Assembly (NCBI RefSeq): GCF_003182195.1
Contig: NZ_QGTM01000021.1
Coordinates: forward strand, 1 to 59,562
Origin: Halomonas sp. A11-A
GTDB lineage: Bacteria; Pseudomonadota; Gammaproteobacteria; Pseudomonadales; Halomonadaceae
Reading direction: 5' to 3'
Length of the DNA: 59,562 nucleotides
In this document: positions 1 to 8,624 of the stretch, in pieces
Position numbering within the stretch: the first letter of the stretch is position 1
Layout: each line of letters starts with the position of its first letter
Translations under genes and position numbers: made by a program
Notes under the pieces: generated by a model
Told to the model about the DNA's origin: nothing
What the model saw: only the letters and a program-made list of their open reading frames with translations
Database searches by the model: none

Positions 1-1
1 C

Positions 2-181
2 GGCATCGTGCAGAGCCTGCTGACCACCTGCCGGCTGCAGGGCGTCGACCCCTACACCTATCTGGTCGATGTCCTCCAGCGCGTGGCGCTTCATCCCGCC
101 TCACGGGTCGACGAGCTGACACCGCGTCGCTGGAAGACCCAGTTCGCCGACACGCCGCTGCGCTCCGACATCGAACGCTGA
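2..181 (+). CDS. IS66 family transposase (TnpC), C-terminal part
   Basis: Only the last 59 residues are inside the window; the 5' part lies to the left. The segment containing LLTTCRLQGVDPYTYL, then DVLQRV and HPASRVDELTPRRWK, is typical of the extreme C-terminus of IS66 transposases, downstream of the DDE domain. The homologous end of a different IS66 transposase is decayed at about 37216-37480. TnpC catalyses cut-and-paste transposition together with TnpA and TnpB, which are not visible here. The gene ends in a normal stop and appears intact as far as it can be seen. Confidence 0.85.
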   Translation, partial: GIVQSLLTTCRLQGVDPYTYLVDVLQRVALHPASRVDELTPRRWKTQFADTPLRSDIER

Positions 182-245
182 ATCGACACTCTCCTGCGCA
201 TCGGGCAAGGTAGCGCCTTTCCCGATGCACGAGACCCGGTTTCCC

Positions 246-509
246 ATGCGTATCGACGACATGAGCCTCGACCAGCTCCTGGCGCTCAACGACCTTATCT
301 GCCGCCGTATCGATGAACTCCAGGCCCGTCAGGAGATGGCGGTGTTGAGCCGCCTGACCCTGGGGCAGGCCGTCTCTTTTGAGAGTCGCGAGGGTCAGGT
401 GTTCGGTCGCGTCATCAAGATCAACCGCAAGACCGTCCTCGTGCAGTCGGAAGATCACCGGCAGTGGAAGGTCGCGGTGGCCCTGATCCAGCCACTACGC
501 GACGTATAA
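246..509 (+). CDS. Small protein inside the IS66 element
   Basis: About 87 residues if it starts at MRIDDM; an ATG 21 bases upstream (MHETRF) is also possible, and neither has a clear ribosome binding site. It has an N-terminal amphipathic helix (LDQLLALNDLICRRIDELQ), then a basic, strand-rich segment (GQAVSFESREGQVFGRVI, RKTVLVQS, RQWKV) resembling a KOW/SH3-like nucleic-acid-binding fold. I recognise no function. It lies between the transposase stop and the element end in the same orientation, so I treat it as an IS passenger gene. Its 3' end overlaps the tail of the interrupted adhesin reading frame on the other strand. Confidence 0.5.
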   Translation: MRIDDMSLDQLLALNDLICRRIDELQARQEMAVLSRLTLGQAVSFESREGQVFGRVIKINRKTVLVQSEDHRQWKVAVALIQPLRDV

Positions 510-1946
510 GGCAAGCGGAAACCGGCACGCCTTGGAATGACCGGTTACGCTCAGAGTATCGCTGTCGCCCTCCCACTCGCTTAGCAGGTCGCGGAGATCC
601 AGCGCCCCATCCTCGCCAAGTCGGTAGGTGGTGAGCGCCTCACCCTCGTCGTCCATGGCAGCCTCACCCATCATCAGGACACCCTCCAGTGAAGTAAGCT
701 CACTGTCCGCGTCCGCGTCAACGTCGCTGCCGACCATCGCCCCCCCGGGTTCGAGTGCGACGGGCCTGACTGCAAAGGCGCTGCCCTCTCCGCTCTGTCC
801 GGGGCCGCTGCTGCCACCGAGAAAGGCAATGTAGCTGAAGTCGCTATCGTGCTCGATGACAACAACACCCTGATCGGACGCCAGCGCATCCAGGCTGCCC
901 TCGAAGATTCTTACACCGTCGGGGTTATAGAGATGGTAGGAGGCGCCAATGATTGGCCCAGTAACCTCGAAGGAGACAGTATCGACTGGCTCGAAGAGCT
1001 GGAACAGCAGCGCCTCGCCTGGCTCGATGGCGGCAGGGTCATCGCTTGCCGCTCGGTGGTCCACGGCGTAGAACCCGTCATCAGTACGATAAACATCCGC
1101 ACTCTGATGGTTGGTCTCCTTGAGGGCGTTGGCATTGGCCATGGTGCCCGCATTGGAGGCCCCGACGGTATGCGCATGGGCGATATAGGTAATTGGCGCG
1201 GGATCTTCCGGCTCGACCGGGTCTTCCGGCTCGACCGGGTCTTCCGGCTCGGCGGGATCTTCCGGCTCGACCGGGTCTGCCGGCTCGGCGGGATCTTCCG
1301 GCTCGACCGGGTCTTCCGGCTCGGTGGGATCTGCCGGCTCGACCGGGTCTTCCGGCTCGGCGGGATCTTCCGGCTCGGTCGGATCGTCTGGCTCGGTGGG
1401 GTCTTCCGGCTCAGCCGGGGGCTCAGGGGCCACGGGCACGGCAGTGGCCGCCTCGGCGGGCGAAGCAGGCGCTACCGGAGCAGTATCTCGGGCTTCCGGC
1501 AGCTCGCGTCCACCGGCCTGGTCGAATTCGTAGCTCAAGGGGTCGACGTTCTCGACGATCCGGGGCAGCCGCACGAAGTCATGGCCACCCTGCTCGCCTC
1601 CAGCGCCCGGCCCAGCGGCAGCGGGGTCAAGAACCGCCAGCAGATCGACCTCAGGCTCTTCCAGGGCGGCGAGCAGCGCCTCTAGCTCCCTATCGTCGCG
1701 GGGGCTGTCGCTCGCGGCGCCAGCCGCCGTCTCGAGCACCTCGGGGGCCATCTCGACCACTCGACCGCCACCTATTTCAAGAGTAGCCGGCGAGTCAATC
1801 ACATCCAGAACGGCGCGGCTGTTGGTACCGGTGACGAGAAACTCCCCGGGCTGCAGGGCATCACCGATGCTCAGCTCACGAAGCTGGCCATCGGGTGTGC
1901 GAGCCCAGGCCTGTCCATTCAGGGCGATGAGAGTCGCAGTGCTCAT
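495..1946 (-). pseudogene. LapA-like giant adhesin, N-terminal part, truncated by IS66
   Basis: Encodes the N-terminus of a very large surface adhesin exported by the adjacent type I system. The start is the ATG preceded by CAGGAG at 8 bases; an upstream GTG lies too close to that site. Residues 1-105 form a retention module (MSTATLIALNGQAWAR onwards, then GDALQPGEF). A DPAAAG motif near residue 108 matches the LapG-protease site position of Pseudomonas LapA. A Pro/Glu/Asp repeat linker (about residues 175-250) and the start of a cadherin/Ig-like region follow. Adhesin sequence stops at base 549; the last codons come from the IS66 end. Unless the remainder continues beyond the IS, this yields a short secreted stub at most. 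The gene is last in a leftward transporter operon. Confidence 0.8.
1200..1415. repeat. 18-bp tandem repeat (12 units) in adhesin linker
   Basis: About twelve imperfect 18-bp units of the form GGRTCTTCCGGCTCGRCC, each coding on the minus strand for a hexapeptide EP(E/A/D)DP(V/A/T). They form an extended acidic, Pro-rich spacer between the retention module and the distal adhesin. Third-position differences between units show the array is not brand new, but several neighbours are identical, so slippage-based length change is plausible. Confidence 0.9.
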
Positions 1947-2052
1947 GGCAGTCACTCCTGCAGGGGGCAGCTACGAGAAGAGTCAGGCTGCCTGTATCAA
2001 AAGTGTGGTACCGCGGCAGGAAAACGCCCATGTCACCACGGGCGAAACGACC

Positions 2053-2679
2053 TCAGGCCTGACCTGTATCAAGCAGGGCACCGCTGACCCGCGATAGGCG
2101 GCGCAGTAACTGCATGCGGTCTCGCACGCCGAGCTTGTGGAACACCGCTCCGAGATGCGCCTTGACGGTGCGCTCGGTGATGCCGAGTTCGCGGGCCACC
2201 TCCTTGTTGCTCTGCCCCTCGAGCACGGCCAGCGTGACCGCTCGCTCGCGCTCAGTCAGCACCTCGAGCTCCTCCAGCTGAGTCTGCGCCAGTCCACCCA
2301 GGGCCTGAAACGCCCCACCTACGACTCGCGCCATCAGCTCCGGGGGGACCCAGACGCCCTGATTGGCCACTACCACTTCCAGCTGTCGAAGCAGCGCCGG
2401 AGGCGAAAGCACATGGGCGTAACCTCGCGCCCCAGCCTCCAGGGCCTGCATTGCTTCCCGCGCCTCCGGCCGGTAGCTAAGCACGGCGACACGCGCTCCC
2501 GCCTTGGCCAGTTCATTCACCAGCGCTGGCCATGCCGCCTGCGAGCAAACCACCCAGGCTAGATCGCCCTCTGCGACATGCGCGCTCGCTTCCCCGGGCC
2601 CAATGTACCGGGCGGTGGCGAAGGCCTCGCGCCAGCGGGGGATCTCGTCGCGTCCCTGACTGATGAAGTAGATCGCCAT
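2053..2679 (-). CDS. LuxR-type transcriptional regulator with degenerate receiver
   Basis: 208 residues. The C-terminal ~65 residues are a GerE/LuxR helix-turn-helix (LTERERAV, EGQSNKEVARELGI, RTVKAHLGAVFHKLGV), typical of NarL/FixJ-type response regulators. The N-terminal ~120 residues have receiver-like spacing, but the usual phospho-acceptor strand reads DLAWVVCSQAAW with no Asp in the acceptor position, so phosphorylation looks unlikely. The ATG directly follows the stop of the HlyD-like gene, so it is the fourth cistron of the adhesin-export operon. It probably tunes this locus; the 106-base gap before the adhesin start is a natural place for its site. The target is inference. Confidence 0.8.
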   Translation of the reverse strand: MAIYFISQGRDEIPRWREAFATARYIGPGEASAHVAEGDLAWVVCSQAAWPALVNELAKAGARVAVLSYRPEAREAMQALEAGARGYAHVLSPPALLRQLEVVVANQGVWVPPELMARVVGGAFQALGGLAQTQLEELEVLTERERAVTLAVLEGQSNKEVARELGITERTVKAHLGAVFHKLGVRDRMQLLRRLSRVSGALLDTGQA

Positions 2680-4116
2680 CTATCGCTCTCCCAAGGAATC
2701 GCTCCAGGCCCGCAGCACGGGTTTGAGCATGAACTGCATCACGGTGCGCTTGCCGGTCATGATGTCCACCTGGGCGGTCATGCCGGGAATCACGGCGAGC
2801 TGCTGGTTGACCTCTTCGCCGTCCAGGGCGCGCACGCGCACCAGATAGAAGGTGTTGTCGTTGTCATCGGTGATGGTGTCGGCGCTGATGTGGTCGAGCT
2901 CCGCCTGCAGGCCGCCGTAGATGGCGAAGTCGTAGGCGGTGAGCTTGATGGTGGCCGGCTGCCCGGGGCGCAGGAAGGCGATGTCCTGAGGAGCGATGCG
3001 CGCCTCGACCAGCAGCTGGTCGTCGCTGGGCACGATCTCCACTACCTCCTGCCCCTGCTGGGCCACCCCGCCGATGGTGTTGATATTGAGCCGCTGCACC
3101 ACGCCGTCCACCGGCGAGCGCACCTCGGCCAGGCGCACGCGGTCCTGCAGGCCGGCACTGGACTCGTCCAGGGCGGAGAGATCGCCCATCACCTGGGCCA
3201 GGTCGTTGCGCCAGTCGCTGCGCCGTTCGATGCCGAGCTCGCGCAGCTGGGTGCGCGCCTCCTCCACGGCCGACTCCAGACGCGAGACCGAGGCAGCGGC
3301 CTGGTTTCGCTCGCCGGTGGCGCGGGAGACCTCGCGCTGCAGGCGCAGGATATCCACCTCGGAGACCGCCCCGGACTGCAGCAGCGGCCGGGTCAGGTTG
3401 AGCTCCTGGCTGGCCATGTTGGCCTCGCGCTGGGCGGTATCCCGCCGGGCCTGGGCTTCGCGCAGCTCCTCTTCCCGCTGGCGAATGCGGTCGCGCAGGA
3501 TGTTCTCCTGCTCGCGCAGCTCCTCGCGGCGGCTCTCGTAGACCTCCCGTTCCTGGGCGACGATACCCGGCGCCTCGGCGCGCAACTCTTCCGAGGGGTC
3601 GAAGGGCGTGTCGGTGATCAGCGCCCGCAGGCGCTCGGCCCGCGCCTGGAGCGACAGCGCCTGAGCGCGGTTCTCCCGGAAGGTGGCGACGAAGCGGGTG
3701 GGGTCGATGCGCATCAGCACCTGACCCGCCTCCACCAGCTGCCCCTCGCGCACCAGGATCTCCTGCACCACACCACCGTCGAAGGTCTGCACCCGTTGCA
3801 GCTGGCTGGAGGGAATCACCCGACCGGCGCCGCGGGTCACCTCGTCGATGGCGGCAAACCAGGACCACACCAGCAGTGCCACCACGGTGAGAAGCACCAC
3901 ATAGAGGAAGGCACGAGCGCGGATGGGGTCCTGCTGCATGCGCGCCCAGTCGGCGTCGCTGGCCCAGTCACGGTTGAGGTGCGCCGCGGTGACGCGCCGG
4001 GCGAAGAGGCGATCCATGAAGGGGCGGAAGACCTTGCCGCCGCTCTCGGAGAATCGCCCGATCGCCTCGAAGCCGCGCTGTTCGGCACTGCGCATGTCCT
4101 TGCTCTTGCCGGCCAT
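2680..4116 (-). CDS. lapC: LapC-like HlyD family membrane-fusion protein of the adhesin type I secretion system
   Basis: 478 residues. After a ~65-residue cytoplasmic N-terminus there is one transmembrane helix (FLYVVLLTVVALLVWSWF). A lipoyl/barrel half-motif (TRGAGRVIPSSQLQRVQ, GGVVQEILVREGQ), a long coiled-coil hairpin (about residues 150-330) and a second barrel region (LAEVRSPVDGVVQRL, PGQPATIKL) follow, the standard HlyD/AprE layout. It bridges the inner-membrane ABC exporter and the outer-membrane channel encoded just upstream. The start is the ATG that overlaps the exporter stop codon as TGATG, indicating translational coupling. A longer in-frame extension upstream is out-of-frame exporter sequence and was discarded. 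Confidence 0.9.
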   Translation of the reverse strand: MAGKSKDMRSAEQRGFEAIGRFSESGGKVFRPFMDRLFARRVTAAHLNRDWASDADWARMQQDPIRARAFLYVVLLTVVALLVWSWFAAIDEVTRGAGRVIPSSQLQRVQTFDGGVVQEILVREGQLVEAGQVLMRIDPTRFVATFRENRAQALSLQARAERLRALITDTPFDPSEELRAEAPGIVAQEREVYESRREELREQENILRDRIRQREEELREAQARRDTAQREANMASQELNLTRPLLQSGAVSEVDILRLQREVSRATGERNQAAASVSRLESAVEEARTQLRELGIERRSDWRNDLAQVMGDLSALDESSAGLQDRVRLAEVRSPVDGVVQRLNINTIGGVAQQGQEVVEIVPSDDQLLVEARIAPQDIAFLRPGQPATIKLTAYDFAIYGGLQAELDHISADTITDDNDNTFYLVRVRALDGEEVNQQLAVIPGMTAQVDIMTGKRTVMQFMLKPVLRAWSDSLGER

Positions 4117-6290
4117 CAGCGCGCCCTCCCGATCTGGCCCTTGCGCAGGGCCTCCACCACCTTGTCTCGCGGCCCGTCGGCGACCACCTTGCCGCCGTCG
4201 ATCACGATGATGCGATCCACCAGCGAGAGCAGCGAGGTACGGTGGGTCACGACGATCATCGTCTTGGCCCGGGCGAACTGCTTGAGGTTGGCCTTGAAGG
4301 TCTCTTCGCTGGCGTGGTCCATGGAGCTGGTCGGCTCGTCGAGCAGCAGGATCTGCGGGTCGTTGACCAGGGCCCGTGCGATGGCCACCGCCTGACGCTG
4401 GCCGCCGGAGAGCGCCTGACCGCGCTCGCCCACCTGCAGGTCCACCCCCTGGGGGTGGGCGTTGACCAGGCTCTCCAGGCCGCTGAGCCGGATCGCCCGC
4501 AGCAGCGCCTCGTCGTCGACACCCTCGCTGCCGCCGCCGGCGACGATGTTCTCGCGCAGGGTGCCGTAGAAGAGGCTGACATCCTGGGGCACATAGCCGA
4601 TCTGGCGACGCAGCTGAATGGGATCGATCTGGCGCAGGTCGACGCCATCGACCAGCACCGCCCCGGCGCTGGGCTGGTAGAGACCGAGGATCAGCTTGTT
4701 GAGCGTGGTCTTGCCGCAGCCGACACGGCCCAGCAGCGCCACTTTCTCGCCGGCGTCGATCTTCAGCGTCACGTCGCGCAGCGCCTCGCGCTCCTCCTCG
4801 GGGTAGCGCAGGGTGACCTTGTCGAAGGCAATCTCCCCGCGCAGCGCCGGACGGCTGACGAAGGCCTTGCCCTCGGGGCGCTCCACCGGTCGCTCCATCA
4901 CCCCGTTGAGGGACTGCAGCGCGGTGGAGGACTGGTGGTACTGGGCCAGCAGGGCCGCGGCCTGGCTCACCGGCGCCATGGCCCGCGTGGAGAGCAGGTA
5001 GGCGGCGATCAGCCCACCCTGGGTGAGGTTGCCATCGATGATCAGGTAGACCCCGATGATGATCACGCAGACCGCCACCGAGTGCTGGGCCCACAGCGCC
5101 ACGCTGGAGACCGAGGAGCTCACCAGGCGCAGCTGGGCGGAGGTGCGGGAGAGGAACGCCGAGGCCTTCTCCCAGACGCCCTGGATGCGGCTCTCGGCGC
5201 GCAGCGCCTTGACCGTCTCGAGCTGGGAGACCGATTCCACCAGGGTGGCGTTGCGCTGGGCGCTGACCCGCCAGGTGGTCTCGGAGAGCTCGTGCAGCTT
5301 GCCCTGGGCCGCCAGGGCATAGAGCAGCACGAAGGCGATGCCCACCAGCACCGGGATCACCAGCGGCGGGCCGATCAGGGCGATGATGGCGGCGAACATC
5401 AGCACGAAGGGCAGGTCGACCAGGGCCACCACCGTGGCCGAGCCGATGAAGCCCCGCACCGACTCATAGGACTGCAGGGTGGCCGCGAAGGAGCCGGTGG
5501 AAGCGGGCCTCGCCTCCATGCGCAGCCCCAGCACCCGGGCCATGATCGAGGAGGAGAGCTTGACGTCGGCCCGGCTCGCCGCCAGGTCGACGAAGGCGTT
5601 GCGCATCAGCCGCAGCGCCAGATCGAAACAGAGCACGATGAAGATACCCACCGCCAGCACCCAGAGCGTCTCGGTGGCGTGGTTGGGCACCACCCGGTCA
5701 TAGACATTGAGCACGAACAGCGGCATCGCCACCGCAAAGAGGTTGATCATCACCGAGCCGGCGATGACGTCGCGGTAGAGCTTGCGGTTCTCGCGAACCA
5801 CGCCCCAGAACCAGTGGCGGCTGCGCTGCTTGTTCACCTCGGGGCCGCGGGCATCGAAGTGGAAGCGCGGCCGCACGTAGATCGCCTGGCCGGAGTAGCT
5901 GGTCTGCAGGCCGTCGAGGCTCACCTCGCTGATCGCATCACCCAGCTCCGGGAAGATCACCCGGGCGCGGCGTGCCTTGATGTCCAGTGCCACCAGCACG
6001 CAGGCGCGGCCCGGCTCCAGCAGCAGCACTGCCGGGAAGAGCGCCGGGTTGAGCTGCACCAGGCGGCTCTTGACCAAGCGCGCCGTCATGCCCGCCCGGG
6101 CCGCGGCACGCGGGAAGACTCCCGGCGTCAGCCTGCCCTCCTCCAGCGGCAGCCCAGCGGTCAGGGTTTCGGCGGTGGTGGTCTGGTCATGCAGGGTGGC
6201 GACGCTCTGCAGGCACTCCAGCAGCTCATCGTGAACCGCCGAGCGGGAGCCCGGCGCCTCCGGGGGGTCCAGGGATTCTCTCTGGCTCAC
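4116..6290 (-). CDS. lapB: LapB-like type I secretion ABC transporter/permease
   Basis: About 724 residues from a GTG preceded by GAGG at 5 bases (start MSQRESLD). A TTG 63 bases upstream would run through a perfect hairpin and is unlikely. The N-terminal ~130 residues form a C39-like domain without the catalytic Cys, as in RTX/LapA exporters, which dock substrate rather than cleave it. Six transmembrane segments follow, then a nucleotide-binding domain with Walker A GRVGCGKTT, signature LSGGQRQAV, Walker B ILLLDEPTSSMD and the His switch in VVTHRTSLL. It powers export of the LapA-like adhesin. It lies downstream of the channel gene and upstream of lapC in one leftward operon. Confidence 0.9.
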   Translation of the reverse strand: MSQRESLDPPEAPGSRSAVHDELLECLQSVATLHDQTTTAETLTAGLPLEEGRLTPGVFPRAAARAGMTARLVKSRLVQLNPALFPAVLLLEPGRACVLVALDIKARRARVIFPELGDAISEVSLDGLQTSYSGQAIYVRPRFHFDARGPEVNKQRSRHWFWGVVRENRKLYRDVIAGSVMINLFAVAMPLFVLNVYDRVVPNHATETLWVLAVGIFIVLCFDLALRLMRNAFVDLAASRADVKLSSSIMARVLGLRMEARPASTGSFAATLQSYESVRGFIGSATVVALVDLPFVLMFAAIIALIGPPLVIPVLVGIAFVLLYALAAQGKLHELSETTWRVSAQRNATLVESVSQLETVKALRAESRIQGVWEKASAFLSRTSAQLRLVSSSVSSVALWAQHSVAVCVIIIGVYLIIDGNLTQGGLIAAYLLSTRAMAPVSQAAALLAQYHQSSTALQSLNGVMERPVERPEGKAFVSRPALRGEIAFDKVTLRYPEEEREALRDVTLKIDAGEKVALLGRVGCGKTTLNKLILGLYQPSAGAVLVDGVDLRQIDPIQLRRQIGYVPQDVSLFYGTLRENIVAGGGSEGVDDEALLRAIRLSGLESLVNAHPQGVDLQVGERGQALSGGQRQAVAIARALVNDPQILLLDEPTSSMDHASEETFKANLKQFARAKTMIVVTHRTSLLSLVDRIIVIDGGKVVADGPRDKVVEALRKGQIGRAR

Positions 6291-6310
6291 GAACACCTCA
6301 TCAGGGGAGA

Positions 6311-6337
6311 GGCCCTGCCAGCGAGGCTGGCAGGGCC
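6311..6337 (-). terminator. Perfect 12-bp-stem hairpin between channel and exporter genes
   Basis: GGCCCTGCCAGC, a 3-base loop, then its exact complement. It lies between the stop of the TolC-like gene and the chosen start of lapB. The downstream side on the minus strand is TCTCCCC, not a U-run, so it is a weak terminator at best. It could attenuate or process the transcript so that the outer-membrane channel and the inner-membrane components are made in different amounts. Confidence 0.5.
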
Positions 6338-6389
6338 GAAGGAGAGAGGACAAGCGGGGTCAGTGGTGACACCCCGCATCAGATCACGA

Positions 6390-8624
6390 TCATCCCTTTA
6401 CCGTATAGCTGTCACCGTACCCCATCGCGGCGAGCCGCTGCTGAAGTGCACGCGCCTCGGCGGGAGCGACCGGGCCCAGCTGCACGCGGTGCAGGCTGCC
6501 CGAGCTGTCCAGCTGCATCGGCAGGTTCAGCTCGGTGGAGAGCCGCTCGCCAAGCCCCAGGGCACTGTGCTGGTCACGCAGGGCGGCGACCTGGAGGAAG
6601 GTGCCGGAAGGGGCCACCTCGGCGACCTGTTCGAGCTCTGCCCGGATCACACCGGCCTCGGTGTAGAGGGTGACCGGGGACGGTTCGGCCCAGGCCCGCG
6701 AGACGGCATCGCTGCCAGCGGCCAGCGCCTGCGGCTGAGCCTCGACCGGCGCGAAGCCGAGATCCAGGTTCTCGCCCACCCGCTCCAGGGTCACCTCCAC
6801 GCGGCGGTTCTGGCGACGTCCCTCCACGGTATCGTTGGTGGCCACCGGCTGGCGGGAGCCGTAGCCGCGGGTCTGCACCAGGCCGCGCTCCACGCCCTGG
6901 CTCACCAGATAGCCGGCCACGCTGTCGGCGCGCCGCTGGGAGAGCGGATCGTTGATGGCATCGTTACCGGTGCTGTCGGCGTGGCCGGCGATAAACACGC
7001 GCTCCAGATTGCTCATGCCGCGAATCTGCTGCGCCAACTGGCCGAGCTCCCCGCGGGACTCGGCGGAGAGCTCGGCGCTGTTGATGGCAAACAGCGCATC
7101 GGCGGAAAGGGTCACGTCCGGTGCCCGCGTCGGAGCCGGCGCGCTGATCCCGCCGGTGAAGTCCTGCAGGGTGAAGCCCATGGGCCCCTCGACCGGACAG
7201 ACCACGTCGGGGTTGAGCGCCACGCCATCGCTGCCCATCTCGGCCAGGGTCGGCATGTCGTCGCGCACCACGCCCAGGGTGGGCATCAGCTGCCCCATGG
7301 CGGCCAGGGTGCGGGCGTCGGCCAGGGCCACGTCGTACTGGGCGTTGACGAAGGCGCGGCTGGCCTCGAAGAACTCGTTCTCGCTGTCCAGCACGTCGAG
7401 CAGGGTGCGCTGGCCGATATCGAACTGCTGCTGGTAGGCGCCGCGCACCCGATCGATGGACTGGCGGTGCTGGTTCAGGTACTGCATCTGCTCCCGCAGG
7501 CGGCGGGTGTCGTTGTAGGCGATCTGGGTGGTCTGGCGGATGTTGTGACACACCACCTCGCGCTGGTTGATCGACTGCTCGACGCGGTCGCTGGCGGCGC
7601 GGAACGAGGCCAGGTCGCTGCCGCCGCGGTAGAGGTTCATGCTGGCCACCAGCTCGATGCTGTGGCGGTCACGACGGCCCAGCGGATCGAAGCTGCCGTC
7701 GTTGCTGTCGTAGGTGCCTGCACGGCCGCGCAGGTCCAGGCGCGGCTGGAAGCCGGCCCGGGTGCCGGCCTGCTGGGCGCGACTCGCCTCGATGTTCTCG
7801 ATGGCGGCGTGGAACTCGGGGTTGCCCTGGAAGGCCAGGTTCACCGCCTCGGCCACGCTGGGCGGCAGGCGGTTATCCAGCTGCGGCGCCGGCGCCAGGT
7901 TCTCGGCGGGGAGCCGGCCGACGATGCGCTGGTAGCGGGCGGTGACGTCGTGGAGGTTGGAGGCCTCGGTCATCAGGTTGGATTCGGCCAGGGCCAGGCG
8001 GCCGCTGATCTGCTCCAGGTCGACGCCGCGCCCGGCGCCGGACTGCACCCGCTCTTCGATCTGGTTGAAGACGCGCAGGTGGTCGGCATAGTTGTCCTGG
8101 GCCAGGCGCACCAGCTCGCGGTAGCGGCTCACGTCCAGGTAGGCGCGGGAGGCTTCCAGGGCGACGTTCTCGCTGGCCCCGAGCAGTTCGTAGTAGCGCA
8201 CCAGCTTGGCCCGATCGAGCCGCTCCACTTCGCTGCGGGTAGCGAAGCCGTCCCAGATCATCTGGCTCAGGGTCAGCTCGGCGAAGGTGGTCTCATAGCT
8301 GCCACGACCATCATCCTGGCGGTCTTCACGGCCGATACCGGCGGCGGCATCGATGCTCGGCAGGTAGTTGCCGCGGGCCACGCCCACGTCGTTGCCCGCG
8401 GCGCGCAGGCCGTTCCAGGCCGCGTGCACCTCAGGGTTGGTGGCGAGCGCCTGGCGCACCACCTCGGTCAAGTCGGTGGAGCCGGGCTGAGCGAGCCCCG
8501 GCGGCAGGCTCTGGGCCACGGCGGCGGCCAGCGGCAGCAGCGTCAGGGCGGAGCCGACGACGGCGGCGCCGGCGAGACGACGCCGGTCGTGAAGGTAACG
8601 GGTAACTACGGTGGCGCGTGTCAT
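6390..8624 (-). CDS. TolC-family outer-membrane channel fused to OmpA-like and SPOR domains
   Basis: 744 residues from the ATG with AAGGGA five bases upstream; an ATG six codons earlier lacks a site. A signal peptide (hydrophobic core AGAAVVGSALTLLPLAAAVA) precedes a complete TolC/LapE channel to about residue 450. An OmpA/MotB peptidoglycan-binding domain follows at about 500-625 (FIAGHADSTGN, LSQRRADSV, GYGSRQP, RRVEV). A C-terminal SPOR domain covers about 655-744 (FLQVAALRD, HRVQLGP). Ordinary TolC/LapE proteins are about 450 residues, so the fusion is notable: it should anchor the channel to peptidoglycan and to denuded glycan at division sites. It is first in the adhesin-export operon. 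Confidence 0.9.
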   Translation of the reverse strand: MTRATVVTRYLHDRRRLAGAAVVGSALTLLPLAAAVAQSLPPGLAQPGSTDLTEVVRQALATNPEVHAAWNGLRAAGNDVGVARGNYLPSIDAAAGIGREDRQDDGRGSYETTFAELTLSQMIWDGFATRSEVERLDRAKLVRYYELLGASENVALEASRAYLDVSRYRELVRLAQDNYADHLRVFNQIEERVQSGAGRGVDLEQISGRLALAESNLMTEASNLHDVTARYQRIVGRLPAENLAPAPQLDNRLPPSVAEAVNLAFQGNPEFHAAIENIEASRAQQAGTRAGFQPRLDLRGRAGTYDSNDGSFDPLGRRDRHSIELVASMNLYRGGSDLASFRAASDRVEQSINQREVVCHNIRQTTQIAYNDTRRLREQMQYLNQHRQSIDRVRGAYQQQFDIGQRTLLDVLDSENEFFEASRAFVNAQYDVALADARTLAAMGQLMPTLGVVRDDMPTLAEMGSDGVALNPDVVCPVEGPMGFTLQDFTGGISAPAPTRAPDVTLSADALFAINSAELSAESRGELGQLAQQIRGMSNLERVFIAGHADSTGNDAINDPLSQRRADSVAGYLVSQGVERGLVQTRGYGSRQPVATNDTVEGRRQNRRVEVTLERVGENLDLGFAPVEAQPQALAAGSDAVSRAWAEPSPVTLYTEAGVIRAELEQVAEVAPSGTFLQVAALRDQHSALGLGERLSTELNLPMQLDSSGSLHRVQLGPVAPAEARALQQRLAAMGYGDSYTVKG

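Larger units (their letters stand above)
1..548 (+). mobile_element. IS66-family insertion sequence, right-hand part
   Basis: The 3' part of an IS66-type element, holding the end of the transposase gene and one extra small ORF. On the minus strand its outer end reads GTAACCGGTC, and 5'-GTAA is the known terminal signature of IS66 elements. Adhesin coding sequence resumes immediately beyond the end, so the element sits inside the adhesin gene. The same GTAACCGG terminus recurs at the IS66 remnant near 37184. The left end and the 8-bp target duplication lie outside the window; the duplication should match the 8 bases from 549. Confidence 0.8.

Noticed and set aside
1200..1415. Regular repeats considered as a CRISPR array
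   Set aside because: Units are 18 bp, contiguous, in frame with the adhesin, with no spacers and no cas genes.
2578..4395. 605-codon plus-strand frame opposite lapC
   Set aside because: Antisense shadow; no ribosome site or recognisable motif.
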